In this document: positions 1 through 7,618 of the stretch, piece by piece
Numbering within the stretch: position 1 is the first letter of the stretch
How the letters are laid out: every line of letters begins with the position of its first letter
NCBI RefSeq assembly: GCF_000745975.1
Contig: NZ_JQKJ01000021.1
Location: 1-64,000, forward strand
Length of the DNA stretch: 64,000 nucleotides
Origin: Desulfobacter vibrioformis DSM 8776
GTDB taxonomy: Bacteria; Desulfobacterota; Desulfobacteria; Desulfobacterales; Desulfobacteraceae
Direction: 5' to 3'
Notes under the pieces: model-generated
Told to the model about the DNA's origin: nothing
The model's input: only the letters and a program-made list of their open reading frames with translations
Databases searched by the model: none
Translations under genes and position numbers: made by a program

Positions 1-714
1 ATTGCAGAGGCTGATGCATTACTGGTTGCTTCGCCAAACGGAGCGGGAACCACAAATGCATTAACTGCGTTGCTTCCTCATATAGCAGGTAAAGGTACTG
101 TCCCAAATACAACCGCACTCGTCACAGCCGTAGCTGCAAATGGCACCCTTGCCGAAATACAAAACATGATAACAGCATGTCCGGTAGGTGGCGCTGCTAT
201 AACCGATATGACAACTGCTGTTGCTCGCAATGCCGTGACAAATACCCCTAACAATATCAGAGCATTGCTTCTAGCCGTAGCTACATTGGTACGATTTAAC
301 GCAATGATCGCAACACTTAATTTTTTTCACCATCCACTGGCGGCTGGGGGATTGCCAGCAACCATAACGAAGTGGAATACTGCAGTCACCCAAAGAGCCA
401 GCTTTAATTCATGGAATCATGTTCTAACCAGACATACTTATAATAATTTCAATTTTGGAGCAGCCAATGTCCAACAGGGGTTTTATGCTCCTGGAACTGC
501 CTACGCAGGACTATACGCAATTATACAACCATTAATCAATGGGTTGTCTGATCCTCAAATTGCTAACATAAACCTCGGTAATAATGTGAACACAGGAGGC
601 TACCGAATCGGTGGTGGTGGCGCCAATCATTGGATACCCACCATTTTCCCAACAGGTGCCGCACATCAGGTCATTTCCCTCGCAGAAGCCAATGCGCTTA
701 ACAATCTTAGATAA
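1..714 (+). CDS. C-terminal part of a probable polymorphic toxin (5' end outside window)
   Basis: The reading frame is open from base 1, so this is the C-terminal part of a longer protein and the TTG at 70 is not needed as a start. The first ~100 residues are Ala/Asn/Thr-rich and loosely repetitive (alternating TALV, ALLLAV-type helices). The last ~110 residues change character and carry a His/Arg/His motif, NHVLTRHTYNNFNFG, followed by an aromatic Gly-rich end (HWIPTIFPTG). As I remember them, RHTY-x-x-F-x-F motifs followed by an F-Y/W-P-G-T segment occur at the C-termini of secreted polymorphic or contractile-injection-system toxins; this is family memory, not a search. A small gene 21 bp downstream fits an immunity partner. 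The catalytic activity is unknown; a nuclease is a guess from the His/Arg motif. Confidence 0.55.
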   Translation: MAEADALLVASPNGAGTTNALTALLPHIAGKGTVPNTTALVTAVAANGTLAEIQNMITACPVGGAAITDMTTAVARNAVTNTPNNIRALLLAVATLVRFNAMIATLNFFHHPLAAGGLPATITKWNTAVTQRASFNSWNHVLTRHTYNNFNFGAANVQQGFYAPGTAYAGLYAIIQPLINGLSDPQIANINLGNNVNTGGYRIGGGGANHWIPTIFPTGAAHQVISLAEANALNNLR

Positions 715-735
715 AAGGAATAAAAAAGACAGTTT

Positions 736-1200
736 ATGAAAACCTCCATCTTACTACGCGATAATTTAGGCAGCTTCATTGCTGAGCACGAATGGCAAAT
801 GAATCAAAATAAGATTTGTCCAAATCCAGCAGAGGACTGGTACCATATATACGGAAAAATTGAGTTAATAAGCAATGATAACTATGTACTTGAAGTTAGT
901 GATTATATGGTGAGTTTAATTCATCACTTTCTGCTTTCCTCCATTGATGCAATCAAAAACGGTAAAGACTATACATTTGATGCATGTAGTTATGTTGGTA
1001 CGTCTACATTTGTAAATAAAAGCAAGATGGTTACTATCGGTGATGTTAGTGGTAAAACCGCTACCTTTCCTCAGGGTAAGTTAATAGAAGATTTCAAAAA
1101 AATGGCGAAGTCAGGATTAACGTTTATGTCGTCCATTAGTTTAAAAGAGGATGAAGACATGCAGAACATGTTAACTCACTATAATCAGTTGTTAAAATAA
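736..1200 (+). CDS. Probable immunity protein for the upstream toxin
   Basis: A 154-residue soluble protein with no signal peptide or membrane segment, rich in acidic and aromatic residues (AEDWYHIYGKIEL, YVLEVSDYMVSLIHHF). It starts 21 bp after the toxin-like gene stops. A purine-rich stretch at 715-735 supplies only a weak ribosome binding site, which suggests co-translation. Size, position and lack of recognisable enzyme motifs fit an immunity protein that binds the toxin domain in the cytoplasm. I do not recognise a named family. The call rests on context; an unrelated hypothetical gene is the alternative. Confidence 0.45.
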   Translation: MKTSILLRDNLGSFIAEHEWQMNQNKICPNPAEDWYHIYGKIELISNDNYVLEVSDYMVSLIHHFLLSSIDAIKNGKDYTFDACSYVGTSTFVNKSKMVTIGDVSGKTATFPQGKLIEDFKKMAKSGLTFMSSISLKEDEDMQNMLTHYNQLLK

Positions 1201-1364
1201 TTGGATATTGATCGGTGCCAACAACTTCTGCCGCAGGCATCTTGAATTACTACTTTTGACTTCACTGATTTCGTGTAATTAGTACAGCCCATAACAAAAT
1301 CTAAAACTCGACTATCAAGTTTTTTTCGTGACAACTTGATGTCGTATTTTATACGAACCATAGT

Positions 1365-1553
1365 TTATATTTTGTATTTCAATGAAGGGGTTGGCTCTAA
1401 CCTTCCCAAATCCCTTCCAACCATATGTTTGGCAGATGGTATTAGTTGAAAATGTTCTTTGACAAGTTGAGTGAGTTCTTTAAGCTTTGCAAAAGGATTG
1501 CTCTGCTGCAATATCGACCCAATAAACGCCAGCAGGGTTTCTACTTGAGACAA
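1365..1553 (-). pseudogene. Transposase C-terminal remnant
   Basis: A 62-codon open stretch on the minus strand reads ETLLAFIGSILQQSNPFAKL and ends GRLEPTPSLKY before its stop. The composition is protein-like and resembles the C-terminus of a transposase, but no catalytic DDE residues are present and the frame breaks upstream. It abuts an oppositely oriented transposase scrap at about 1.6 kb, so the area looks like nested, decayed insertions. Family not determined. Confidence 0.3.
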
Positions 1554-1613
1554 TCTTTGCAGGCTGCCTACGGTATAAGCGGGCAGTTTGTTTTCCAGGC
1601 GGACTGTCTGCTC

Positions 1614-1781
1614 GGGATGATGGAAAGCTTCTGGTCATTACTCCGAAGCTGGATTCGTCCACATCAAGGTATCTCACAAGAGAAACTACCTTCTTACCTC
1701 GTTTTTTTTGAATTCGTTCATAACGCTGGTAAACGAGGAAAATCCCTGCTTCACTCACTCATTGAGGTGATGATAAAGTAA
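1614..1781 (+). pseudogene. DDE-type transposase C-terminal remnant
   Basis: The plus frame open from 1446 becomes convincing from about 1614, where it reads MMESFWSLLRSWIRPHQG and continues through FFEFVHNAGKRGKSLL to a stop at 1781. This looks like the last ~55 residues of a DDE transposase: an E-x-FWSLL helix after the catalytic Glu, then an H-x-G-I-S segment. The upstream catalytic core is missing. The other half of the frame overlaps a minus-strand remnant, so the element is truncated. No terminal inverted repeats were found by eye. Confidence 0.4.
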
Positions 1782-1971
1782 GCCCCCAAAACGCCGAACG
1801 CGACATGAGACTTTTTTAAATAAAAAACAGCGAAGGCTTAATAGCCCGAATTTAAAGGCGCACTTTGAGGATAAGGCTCGGCACCGTTATTTTTTGCAAA
1901 TTTTCTTGATCTCTGTTTTGACCTTCACTATCATTTATATGTTTTTGTTGGGATTTTAAAATCCCGGTGTT

Positions 1972-2013
1972 TAAGGACGAGAGGCTCGACAAAGCTTTTC
2001 GTCCTTTTCATTT
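1972..2013 (+). terminator. Terminator-like stem-loop in the decayed region
   Basis: AAGGACGA pairs with TCGTCCTT around a 19-base loop and is followed by TTCATTTT. It lies between the transposase scraps and the HD-GYP remnant with no intact gene just upstream, so it may be left over from a lost gene. Confidence 0.4.
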
Positions 2014-2249
2014 TAAGCCAGATTAATTTGATTAAAACCTGTACGAGATAATTTTAAAAATGGGTGTGTCTCACCTTTTACATAAGGAGATTATTGGGTT
2101 TGACAAAGCAGGCTCAAAATTAAGCCGTAATCAAATTTGATGAAAATTTGATCGCTTTTTTCACTCTTGAGGATGGGAATAGCAACCCTTTTTCATAAAA
2201 ATCTGTCCTTTTTAATGGAATTATGGGTAGTTAAAAATTGGTCTAATCT

Positions 2250-2432
2250 TTTGCATATATCTATGAAGCGCTTACGGCCAATGACCGACCCTACAAAACA
2301 GCTAAAACACCGGAAACCGCACTGGATATCATGCGGGAAATGGCCTCAACCGTACATATTGACCCGGAACTGTTCTCACTGTTTGAACAATCAAATATGA
2401 TTGAACGATATTCGGCCAAGTTTAAAAAGTGA
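2250..2432 (+). pseudogene. HD-GYP domain protein, 3' remnant
   Basis: In the frame ending with TGA at 2430-2432 the sequence reads FAYIYEALTANDRPYK, then a helix ALDIMREMAS and IDPELFSLFEQS. This is the characteristic end of an HD-GYP phosphodiesterase domain (the DALTA-x-RPYK segment and the I-D-x-x-L-x-x-x-F helix). No HD or GYP metal-binding motif precedes it in frame, so only about 60 codons survive. The annotation of another frame at 2167-2400 is spurious. Family recognition is strong, activity is lost. Confidence 0.6.
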
Positions 2433-2522
2433 ATCCGTATTCTGGGCAGTTATATAGGCAACTAAAAGTAGTTATGACAATCAAACTTCTGAAATATTTG
2501 GGTAAAATATAAGGAGCCCGCA

Positions 2523-3452
2523 ATGACGACGGGAAAAGTGACGATTCTGGACGGTGGCATTGGAAGGGAACTGGAACGGCAGGGAGCGCCGTTCAAACAG
2601 CCGGAGTGGTCAGCACTGGCCATGATTGAGGCCCCTTGGGCTGTCAAGCAGATTCATAAAGCATTTATTGCAAGTGGCGCATCGGTCATAACAACCAATA
2701 GTTATGCCCTGGTCCCTTTTCATATTGGTGAAGAACAATTTAAAAAACAGAGCAGAACTCTGGCCGCCGGCGCCGGTAAGACGGCTCGTGCAGCCGTCAA
2801 TGAAACCCGGATCAAAACCCGGCCCCGTACACGCGTTGCAGGTTCCATCCCTCCATTATTCGGCTCCTACCGTGCCGATTTGTACCGACCGGAACGGGTG
2901 GTTGAAATTGCAACCCCTTTAATAGAGGGGCTTTGTCCATATATAGATTTATGGCTGTGTGAAACCCAGAGCCTGATTGATGAACCTGTCCGTATCAAGT
3001 CTTTGACTGATCACTTGGATATCTCAGGCAAACCGTTCTGGGTTTCTTTCACCCTGGACGATTTACATTTAAATCGGGAACCCGTGTTACGCTCCGGCGA
3101 ATCCGTGGCTGATGCGGTCAAAGCAATGGTTCATGCGAAGGTGGATGCTGTTTTATTTAACTGCTGCCAACCCGAGGTCATCAGTCAGGCCATTAAGGTA
3201 ACCCGGCATCAGTTGGCACGCCTGGGCGCCGGGGATATTGAAATCGGAGCCTATGCCAATGCATTCCCGCCACAGTCCGAAGATGCAAAGGCAAACGAAG
3301 AACTCAATGATATGCGCAGGGATTTAACCCCATTATCATATCTGAACTGGGCCCGGAAATGGGTTCGGGAAGGCGCGACGCTGATCGGCGGATGCTGCGG
3401 AATAGGCCCCGAGCATATTTCAGTATTGTCCGAAAACCTGGTGGGTGCGTAA
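2523..3452 (+). CDS. Homocysteine S-methyltransferase family protein
   Basis: A 309-residue cytoplasmic enzyme of the zinc-dependent homocysteine/betaine methyltransferase fold. It begins with ILDGGIGRELERQG, the family's N-terminal signature. The zinc ligands are visible as C214 (FNCCQPEVI) and C291-C292 (GGCCGIGPEHI). The family transfers a methyl group from S-methylmethionine or AdoMet to homocysteine. Length matches MmuM-type stand-alone enzymes, which lack the cobalamin domain of MetH. AAGGAG at 2510-2515 sets the ATG. It stands just outside the decayed patch. The exact methyl donor cannot be read from sequence. metE lies 13 kb away, so this is probably a salvage enzyme. Confidence 0.85.
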   Translation: MTTGKVTILDGGIGRELERQGAPFKQPEWSALAMIEAPWAVKQIHKAFIASGASVITTNSYALVPFHIGEEQFKKQSRTLAAGAGKTARAAVNETRIKTRPRTRVAGSIPPLFGSYRADLYRPERVVEIATPLIEGLCPYIDLWLCETQSLIDEPVRIKSLTDHLDISGKPFWVSFTLDDLHLNREPVLRSGESVADAVKAMVHAKVDAVLFNCCQPEVISQAIKVTRHQLARLGAGDIEIGAYANAFPPQSEDAKANEELNDMRRDLTPLSYLNWARKWVREGATLIGGCCGIGPEHISVLSENLVGA

Positions 3453-3649
3453 GGGACCATCCATTATTCGTAATCGCTTGTATAAACTCGCCTTTTCCCG
3501 AAATATCAACCATGAACGCCGTAAATTTATGGCACGCCTGGTCTCTCTTATGTGCCCTGGAGAGCCTGGGTTGTAACCCGGATATTGACCCGGGCCTGAA
3601 TAAAATGATATAAAAGTTTCTATTTTAACCTGCAGTATATATAAAAGAT

Positions 3650-3838
3650 ATGAACAACCAAACAGTCAAAAGAGATTTATTTGATTTTGAAGTGGGCTAT
3701 CTGACCCAAAGCCCATGCGTCAATTGTGAATTCAGGGAACACCTGCCCAGATGCCATGCTGACTGTATTATTTTAGACCAGATCCAGACCCGGCTGGCCC
3801 GGGGAATATCTTCCCAGTCTTCCCGTTATGAAAGCTGA
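3650..3838 (+). CDS. Small cysteine-rich protein upstream of phosphagen kinase
   Basis: A 62-residue hypothetical protein with four cysteines and a histidine arranged SPCVNCEFREHLPRCHADC (C-x2-C-x8-C-x3-C), a plausible zinc or iron-sulfur knuckle. Its stop overlaps the start of the phosphagen kinase gene in another frame (ATG at 3828, TGA at 3836-3838), indicating translational coupling. No signal peptide. Function unknown; the pairing suggests it acts with, or regulates, the kinase. Confidence 0.6.
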   Translation: MNNQTVKRDLFDFEVGYLTQSPCVNCEFREHLPRCHADCIILDQIQTRLARGISSQSSRYES

Positions 3839-4859
3839 ACCGGGACTGCCTTTTCACGTCTTTTCCCAGTCCAGAATAAAACAGCACCTGACCCAAAAAC
3901 TTTATCACGACCTTAAAACCATTCGCACCCCGTCGGGATACAGTCTTGATCAGGCCATCAGGTCCGGCATTGAAAATCCCGATTCCAGCATTGGTATCTA
4001 TGCCGGGGATATGGAAAGCTATGACTGCTTTGCACCGGTGTTGCTCCCCATCATTGAGGACTACCATCATCTTGGCCCGGGCTGGTGCCATAAACCCGGC
4101 CTGGAGGAAGCGAGTCTGCCGGACCTGGACCCGGAACAGACATTCATACGCTCATCCCGGATACGGGTGGCAAGAAACCTGAAAAGGTTTCCTTTTTCGG
4201 GCAATATGACCCCGGATCAGCGCCTGGCCCTGGAAGAGACGGTAAAACACGCCTTCAAATCCCTGCCCGAAAAACTATCCGGTGCCTATATTTCTTTTAC
4301 AGATTTGAATGAAAAACAGTTCAATGCCCTGCTTGAAAAAGGGCTGGCCTTCGGGAAAGGCGACCGGTTCATGGATGCGGCAGGCATCAACCGGGATTAT
4401 CCTTTAGGCCGCGGCATATTCACAAGCCAGGACAACGTGGTCCGGGTATGGGTCAATGAGGAAGATCATCTGCGCATCATGGCCCAGGCCCCGGGCGGGG
4501 ATATTGCGAATGTTTTTCACCGGCTGATACAGATGATCAAGGCATTGGACAATAGACTTGATTTTGCCTTTGACCGGAAAAAAGGCTTCCTCACAGCCTG
4601 CCCCACCAATATCGGAACAGCCATGCGGGCAGGGGTGCATATTCACCTTGAAAAACTGGAACAAAACCCATCTTTTCTTGAAACCATAGCCCGGGATCAC
4701 CATTTGCAGATCCGGGGCACGGGCGGGGAAAAAACCGCTGTTGAAAAAGCAGTGTTTGACATCTCCAATATCCGCAGGTTAGGTATCAGCGCCAATACCA
4801 TTGTAAAGAATCTTCACAAAGGGGTGCAGGCCATTATCCAGGCTGAAAGAAATTTATAG
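3828..4859 (+). CDS. Bacterial phosphagen (arginine-type guanidino) kinase
   Basis: A 343-residue full-length ATP:guanido phosphotransferase that reversibly moves phosphate between ATP and a guanidino compound, typically arginine, as an energy buffer. N-terminal all-alpha domain about residues 1-90, catalytic domain from about 105. ATP-binding arginines are in SSRIRVARNL (109-118). The substrate/nucleotide segment is WVNEEDHLRIM (208-218), the catalytic cysteine is C258 in CPTNIGTAMRAGVHIH, and the flexible loop RGTGGE is at 296-301. All key motifs are intact, unlike McsB, which lacks the N-terminal domain. It overlaps the small Cys-rich gene by 11 bp. Bacterial phosphagen kinases are rare but have been reported in sulfate reducers and myxobacteria. 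Substrate specificity (arginine versus another guanidine) is not settled here. Confidence 0.9.
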   Translation: MKAEPGLPFHVFSQSRIKQHLTQKLYHDLKTIRTPSGYSLDQAIRSGIENPDSSIGIYAGDMESYDCFAPVLLPIIEDYHHLGPGWCHKPGLEEASLPDLDPEQTFIRSSRIRVARNLKRFPFSGNMTPDQRLALEETVKHAFKSLPEKLSGAYISFTDLNEKQFNALLEKGLAFGKGDRFMDAAGINRDYPLGRGIFTSQDNVVRVWVNEEDHLRIMAQAPGGDIANVFHRLIQMIKALDNRLDFAFDRKKGFLTACPTNIGTAMRAGVHIHLEKLEQNPSFLETIARDHHLQIRGTGGEKTAVEKAVFDISNIRRLGISANTIVKNLHKGVQAIIQAERNL

Positions 4860-4915
4860 CGTTATCCTTTTATAGCGTTATCTTAATTGATACAAAACAA
4901 ATTGATACAAAATAA
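4857..4915. repeat. Two short tandem duplications after the phosphagen kinase
   Basis: TAGCGTTATCCTTT is repeated as TAGCGTTATCTTAA within 16 bp. ATTGATACAAAACAA is then repeated at once as ATTGATACAAAATAA. They look like slippage duplications in the short convergent spacer; no function is evident. Confidence 0.6.
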
Positions 4916-4944
4916 AGATCCCAGTCCTTTTCGGGACCGGGATC
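4908..4944 (-). terminator. Terminator of hpf
   Basis: GATCCCAGTCC (4917-4927) pairs with GGACCGGGATC (4934-4944). Read on the minus strand the stem is followed by a T-rich run (TTTATTTT). It lies 43 bp after the hpf stop. Confidence 0.7.
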
Positions 4945-4986
4945 CGGTTCAATCATATTTCAGACAAACGTCTGTTCGCTGTCTGC

Positions 4987-5337
4987 CTAATCCAGCACTT
5001 CGTAATCCAGCACTTCATCTTTGATACTTTGTTTATCACCAGCCAGATGCCGCCGTTGCTTTTCTTTGAATTTACTGATCTGGGTTCTAATTTTTTCGGC
5101 CAGACTGTCAATGGCTGAATACATGTTGTTGTCTTCCGCCTCGCTCCTGGCATGAATTTTCAGCTTATTGCAAGTCAGATTGACTTCAGCAATGCTGTGT
5201 AATTTTTCCTCTGACAGGACAATCTGAGCCTCGGCCGGGGAATCCAGCATTTTATCTAATTTATTTAATTTCTTTTCGATATGGGATTTTAAAGCATCTG
5301 ATGAAGGAATGTTTTTAAAAGTGATTGAAATGTTCAT
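4987..5337 (-). CDS. hpf: Ribosome hibernation promoting factor (short HPF/RaiA family)
   Basis: A 116-residue protein matching the HPF/YfiA beta-alpha-beta-beta-beta-alpha fold. It begins MNISITFKNIPSSDALKSHI, then KKLNKLDKML, the basic IHARSEAEDNNMYSAIDSL segment and a C-terminal KFKEKQRRH tail. It binds the 30S decoding region in stationary phase and promotes inactive 70S or 100S ribosomes. At this length it is the short type without the C-terminal dimerisation domain of long HPF. A clear AGGAG lies just upstream on the minus strand (about 5341-5346). Monocistronic, with its own terminator. Confidence 0.88.
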   Translation of the reverse strand: MNISITFKNIPSSDALKSHIEKKLNKLDKMLDSPAEAQIVLSEEKLHSIAEVNLTCNKLKIHARSEAEDNNMYSAIDSLAEKIRTQISKFKEKQRRHLAGDKQSIKDEVLDYEVLD

Positions 5338-5456
5338 AGGCTCTCCTTTTTTGGGTGAGATGATGGTTCAAAAATAACACACTCCCTGTTACAACTCAAT
5401 AACAGACCGCTATGGAATCAAAGGAAATCTGAAAAAAAACAAAAAAAGGGAATCAA

Positions 5457-5474
5457 CCGCCTGCCGGTTAATGA
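5457..5474 (-). terminator. Probable terminator overlapping the end of the 102-residue gene
   Basis: On the minus strand AACCG-GCAGG-CGGTT is followed a few bases later by a long T run (complement of the A tract at 5433-5448). The short stem makes this a moderate call. Confidence 0.45.
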
Positions 5475-5776
5475 TCTTCCCGGAATTTTTCCGCAGGCTT
5501 CGGGGCATTGTTTTTCGGGACAACCTTGGGAAACAGATCTTCCAGGTTCAGGTCCTTGATTTTTTTCAGACAGTCTGAAAGGGCGTCGTCCTCGGTGCTG
5601 CCCGCACCCTGATGCTTAGATTCTGCAATAATATTCACCAGGTTGGGCACGGCAACATAATCCCCTGCCAGGTTGCCCTGGATCTTTTTGTGAACATCAA
5701 TATAGATCATTCTGCCGTTGCGGATCAGATTGTACCGGGTAACCCGTGTTAAAATATCTTTAATATTAAGTTCCAT
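5468..5776 (-). CDS. Hypothetical 102-residue protein
   Basis: A small soluble protein beginning MELNIKDILTRVTRYNLIRNG with the strand-like segment MIYIDVHKKIQGNLAGDYVA and an acidic helix LSDCLKKIKDLNLEDLFP. A good ribosome binding site (AAGGAG, minus strand, about 5784-5789) supports translation from 5776. No membrane segment, signal peptide or catalytic motif. It lies beside hpf in the same orientation but each has its own terminator. I do not recognise the family; a small housekeeping or stress protein of this lineage is possible. Confidence 0.65.
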   Translation of the reverse strand: MELNIKDILTRVTRYNLIRNGRMIYIDVHKKIQGNLAGDYVAVPNLVNIIAESKHQGAGSTEDDALSDCLKKIKDLNLEDLFPKVVPKNNAPKPAEKFREDH

Positions 5777-5927
5777 TTGATTTTCTCCTTATTTTAGGGT
5801 AGACCTGCCATACTTTAAGGCGATTTTCAAGTTAAATTAAAAACATGACGGTCGCAGAATGCAAAAGGCGGCAGATCCATGATGCCGGACAACACAATTT
5901 TTAAACTGAAGGAAAGACCTTCACAAT

Positions 5928-7604
5928 ATGTCATCCTCTTTTTCATTTTTTTCATTGTCTGGAAAAAGTACCTGGAATCAAGGCCATAAAAATTTTCGAA
6001 AACCAGCCGGGCAGCTGATCGCAGACCGCAAATCCCTGGACCGGGTATTCATCCGCCCCGAAGATGAAAACAGCAAAAAGACCCTGGTTAAATATATGGA
6101 GCAGATCCTGTTCGGACTGCATGATTTTCTTAACCGGCATGTGGGCGTCACCGAAGAGATCAGCCTCACTGAACTGGCTAAAAATTACATGGACGTTACG
6201 ATCAGCGCACATCCCCAGAAAAATCTGGGCCAGGTTATTGAAGATATCATTGAAGACATTGCCCCTAGAGCAGTCAATGTGGCATCGCCCTACTTCATTG
6301 GTCACATGACCTCTGCCCTGCCCTTTTTCATGGTGCATCTTAAAACCATTACCGCAGCCTTGAACCAGAATGTCATTAAAATGGAAACCTCCAAGGTGCT
6401 GGCTGTCATTGAACGGCAGGTGCTGGCCAAAATCCACTGCCTGATTTTCAAACAAAGCCGGGACTTTTACCGGGCCCATGTCCAGAATACCCGTACGGCT
6501 TTGGGCGCATTTACATCCGGCGGCACCACGGCCAACATGACAGCCATGTGGGTGGCCAGAAATCGCCTGTTCCCGCCCAAAGATGATTTTTCAAGCATTG
6601 AAGAAGACGGCCTGTTCAAGGCCATGAGCGTCCATCACACGGACCGGGTGGTGATCCTTGTATCCCGGCGGGGCCACTATTCTTTGAGAAAAGCAAGCGG
6701 GATTCTGGGCCTGGGCAATAAAAACATCATTACCATAGATGTTACAGCGGATCACGCCATTGATATAGACAAACTTAAGCAGGCTGTCCAGGACCTGAAG
6801 CACGAGGGGCGTACAAAAATCGCCGCAATAGTGGGCATTGCCGGGGCCACGGAAACAGGAACCATTGATCCATTGCAAAAGATGGCCGACATCTGTGAAC
6901 AGGAGCAGATTCATTTTCATGTGGATGCGGCATGGGGCGGGCCGATACTGTTATCAGACACCTATGCCCATCTGCTTTCGGGCATTGAACGGGCAGATTC
7001 CGTCACCATTGACGGCCACAAACAGTTTTACATGCCCATGGGAACGGGCATGGTTTATTTTAAAAACGCCCATGCCCTTGACGCCATTGCCTACCATGCC
7101 CGGTACGTCAACCGGAAAGGATCTGTGGATTTAGGCATCAAAACCCTTGAAGGCTCCAGGGAAGCCGCCTGTCTGATCCTGGATGCCGCCTTGAAAATCA
7201 TGGGCGCCAAAGGGTATGCCCTGATGATTGATCACGGTATTGAAACGGCCAGGGCCTTTGCCCAAAAAATAGAAGAGCGGCCGGAATTCGAACTTGTGAC
7301 CCGGCCTGTACTCAATATCCTGACCTACCGGCTGGTGCCCATGTCCATCCGGCAGAAGCTGGAAACAGCCCGGGGGCAGGCGCGCAAAGACCTGAACCAG
7401 GAGCTTGACGAAATCAATATCCGCATCCAGCGCATCCAGCGGGAGGCCGGCAAAAGTTTTGTCTCCAGAACCCGGCTAAAACTTACGCCAGAGGATGACT
7501 TCATGGTGGTGGTGCTCCGAAGCGTTATCATGAACCCCTATACCACCGAAGCCATCCTGGACGACATTCTGGATGAACAGGAACAAATTTATCATAAGTT
7601 TTAA
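5928..7604 (+). CDS. PLP-dependent decarboxylase, PanP-type (putative aspartate 1-decarboxylase)
   Basis: A 558-residue group II pyridoxal-phosphate decarboxylase. The cofactor aspartate is in HFHVDAAWGGPIL, and the PLP-binding lysine is K365 in TIDGHKQFYMPMGTGM. A Gly/Thr-rich phosphate-binding segment is GAFTSGGTTANMTAMW. The length, the ~90-residue N-terminal extension and the C-terminal helix fit the putative PLP-dependent aspartate 1-decarboxylase family (PanP). In bacteria without pyruvoyl PanD this family makes beta-alanine for pantothenate and CoA. Glutamate decarboxylase is the main alternative. The following flavoprotein gene starts 14 bp downstream, probably the same transcript. 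Confidence 0.8.
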   Translation: MSSSFSFFSLSGKSTWNQGHKNFRKPAGQLIADRKSLDRVFIRPEDENSKKTLVKYMEQILFGLHDFLNRHVGVTEEISLTELAKNYMDVTISAHPQKNLGQVIEDIIEDIAPRAVNVASPYFIGHMTSALPFFMVHLKTITAALNQNVIKMETSKVLAVIERQVLAKIHCLIFKQSRDFYRAHVQNTRTALGAFTSGGTTANMTAMWVARNRLFPPKDDFSSIEEDGLFKAMSVHHTDRVVILVSRRGHYSLRKASGILGLGNKNIITIDVTADHAIDIDKLKQAVQDLKHEGRTKIAAIVGIAGATETGTIDPLQKMADICEQEQIHFHVDAAWGGPILLSDTYAHLLSGIERADSVTIDGHKQFYMPMGTGMVYFKNAHALDAIAYHARYVNRKGSVDLGIKTLEGSREAACLILDAALKIMGAKGYALMIDHGIETARAFAQKIEERPEFELVTRPVLNILTYRLVPMSIRQKLETARGQARKDLNQELDEINIRIQRIQREAGKSFVSRTRLKLTPEDDFMVVVLRSVIMNPYTTEAILDDILDEQEQIYHKF

Positions 7605-7618
7605 ACCAGGAACCGGGG

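Noticed and set aside
1480-1758. Minus-strand 92-codon frame as a gene
   Set aside because: Its strand is antisense to a convincing plus-strand transposase tail and its composition (RRQPAKIVSSRNP) looks random.
2167-2400. Plus-strand 77-codon frame as a gene
   Set aside because: The adjacent frame carries the HD-GYP tail; this one is its out-of-frame shadow.
3453-3649. Short plus-strand frame with MNAVNLWHAWSLLCALESLG before the Cys-rich gene
   Set aside because: Only ~33 codons after its ATG, no ribosome binding site; a small CCGGGTTGTAACCCGG hairpin overlaps it, which may be a terminator of the methyltransferase gene.
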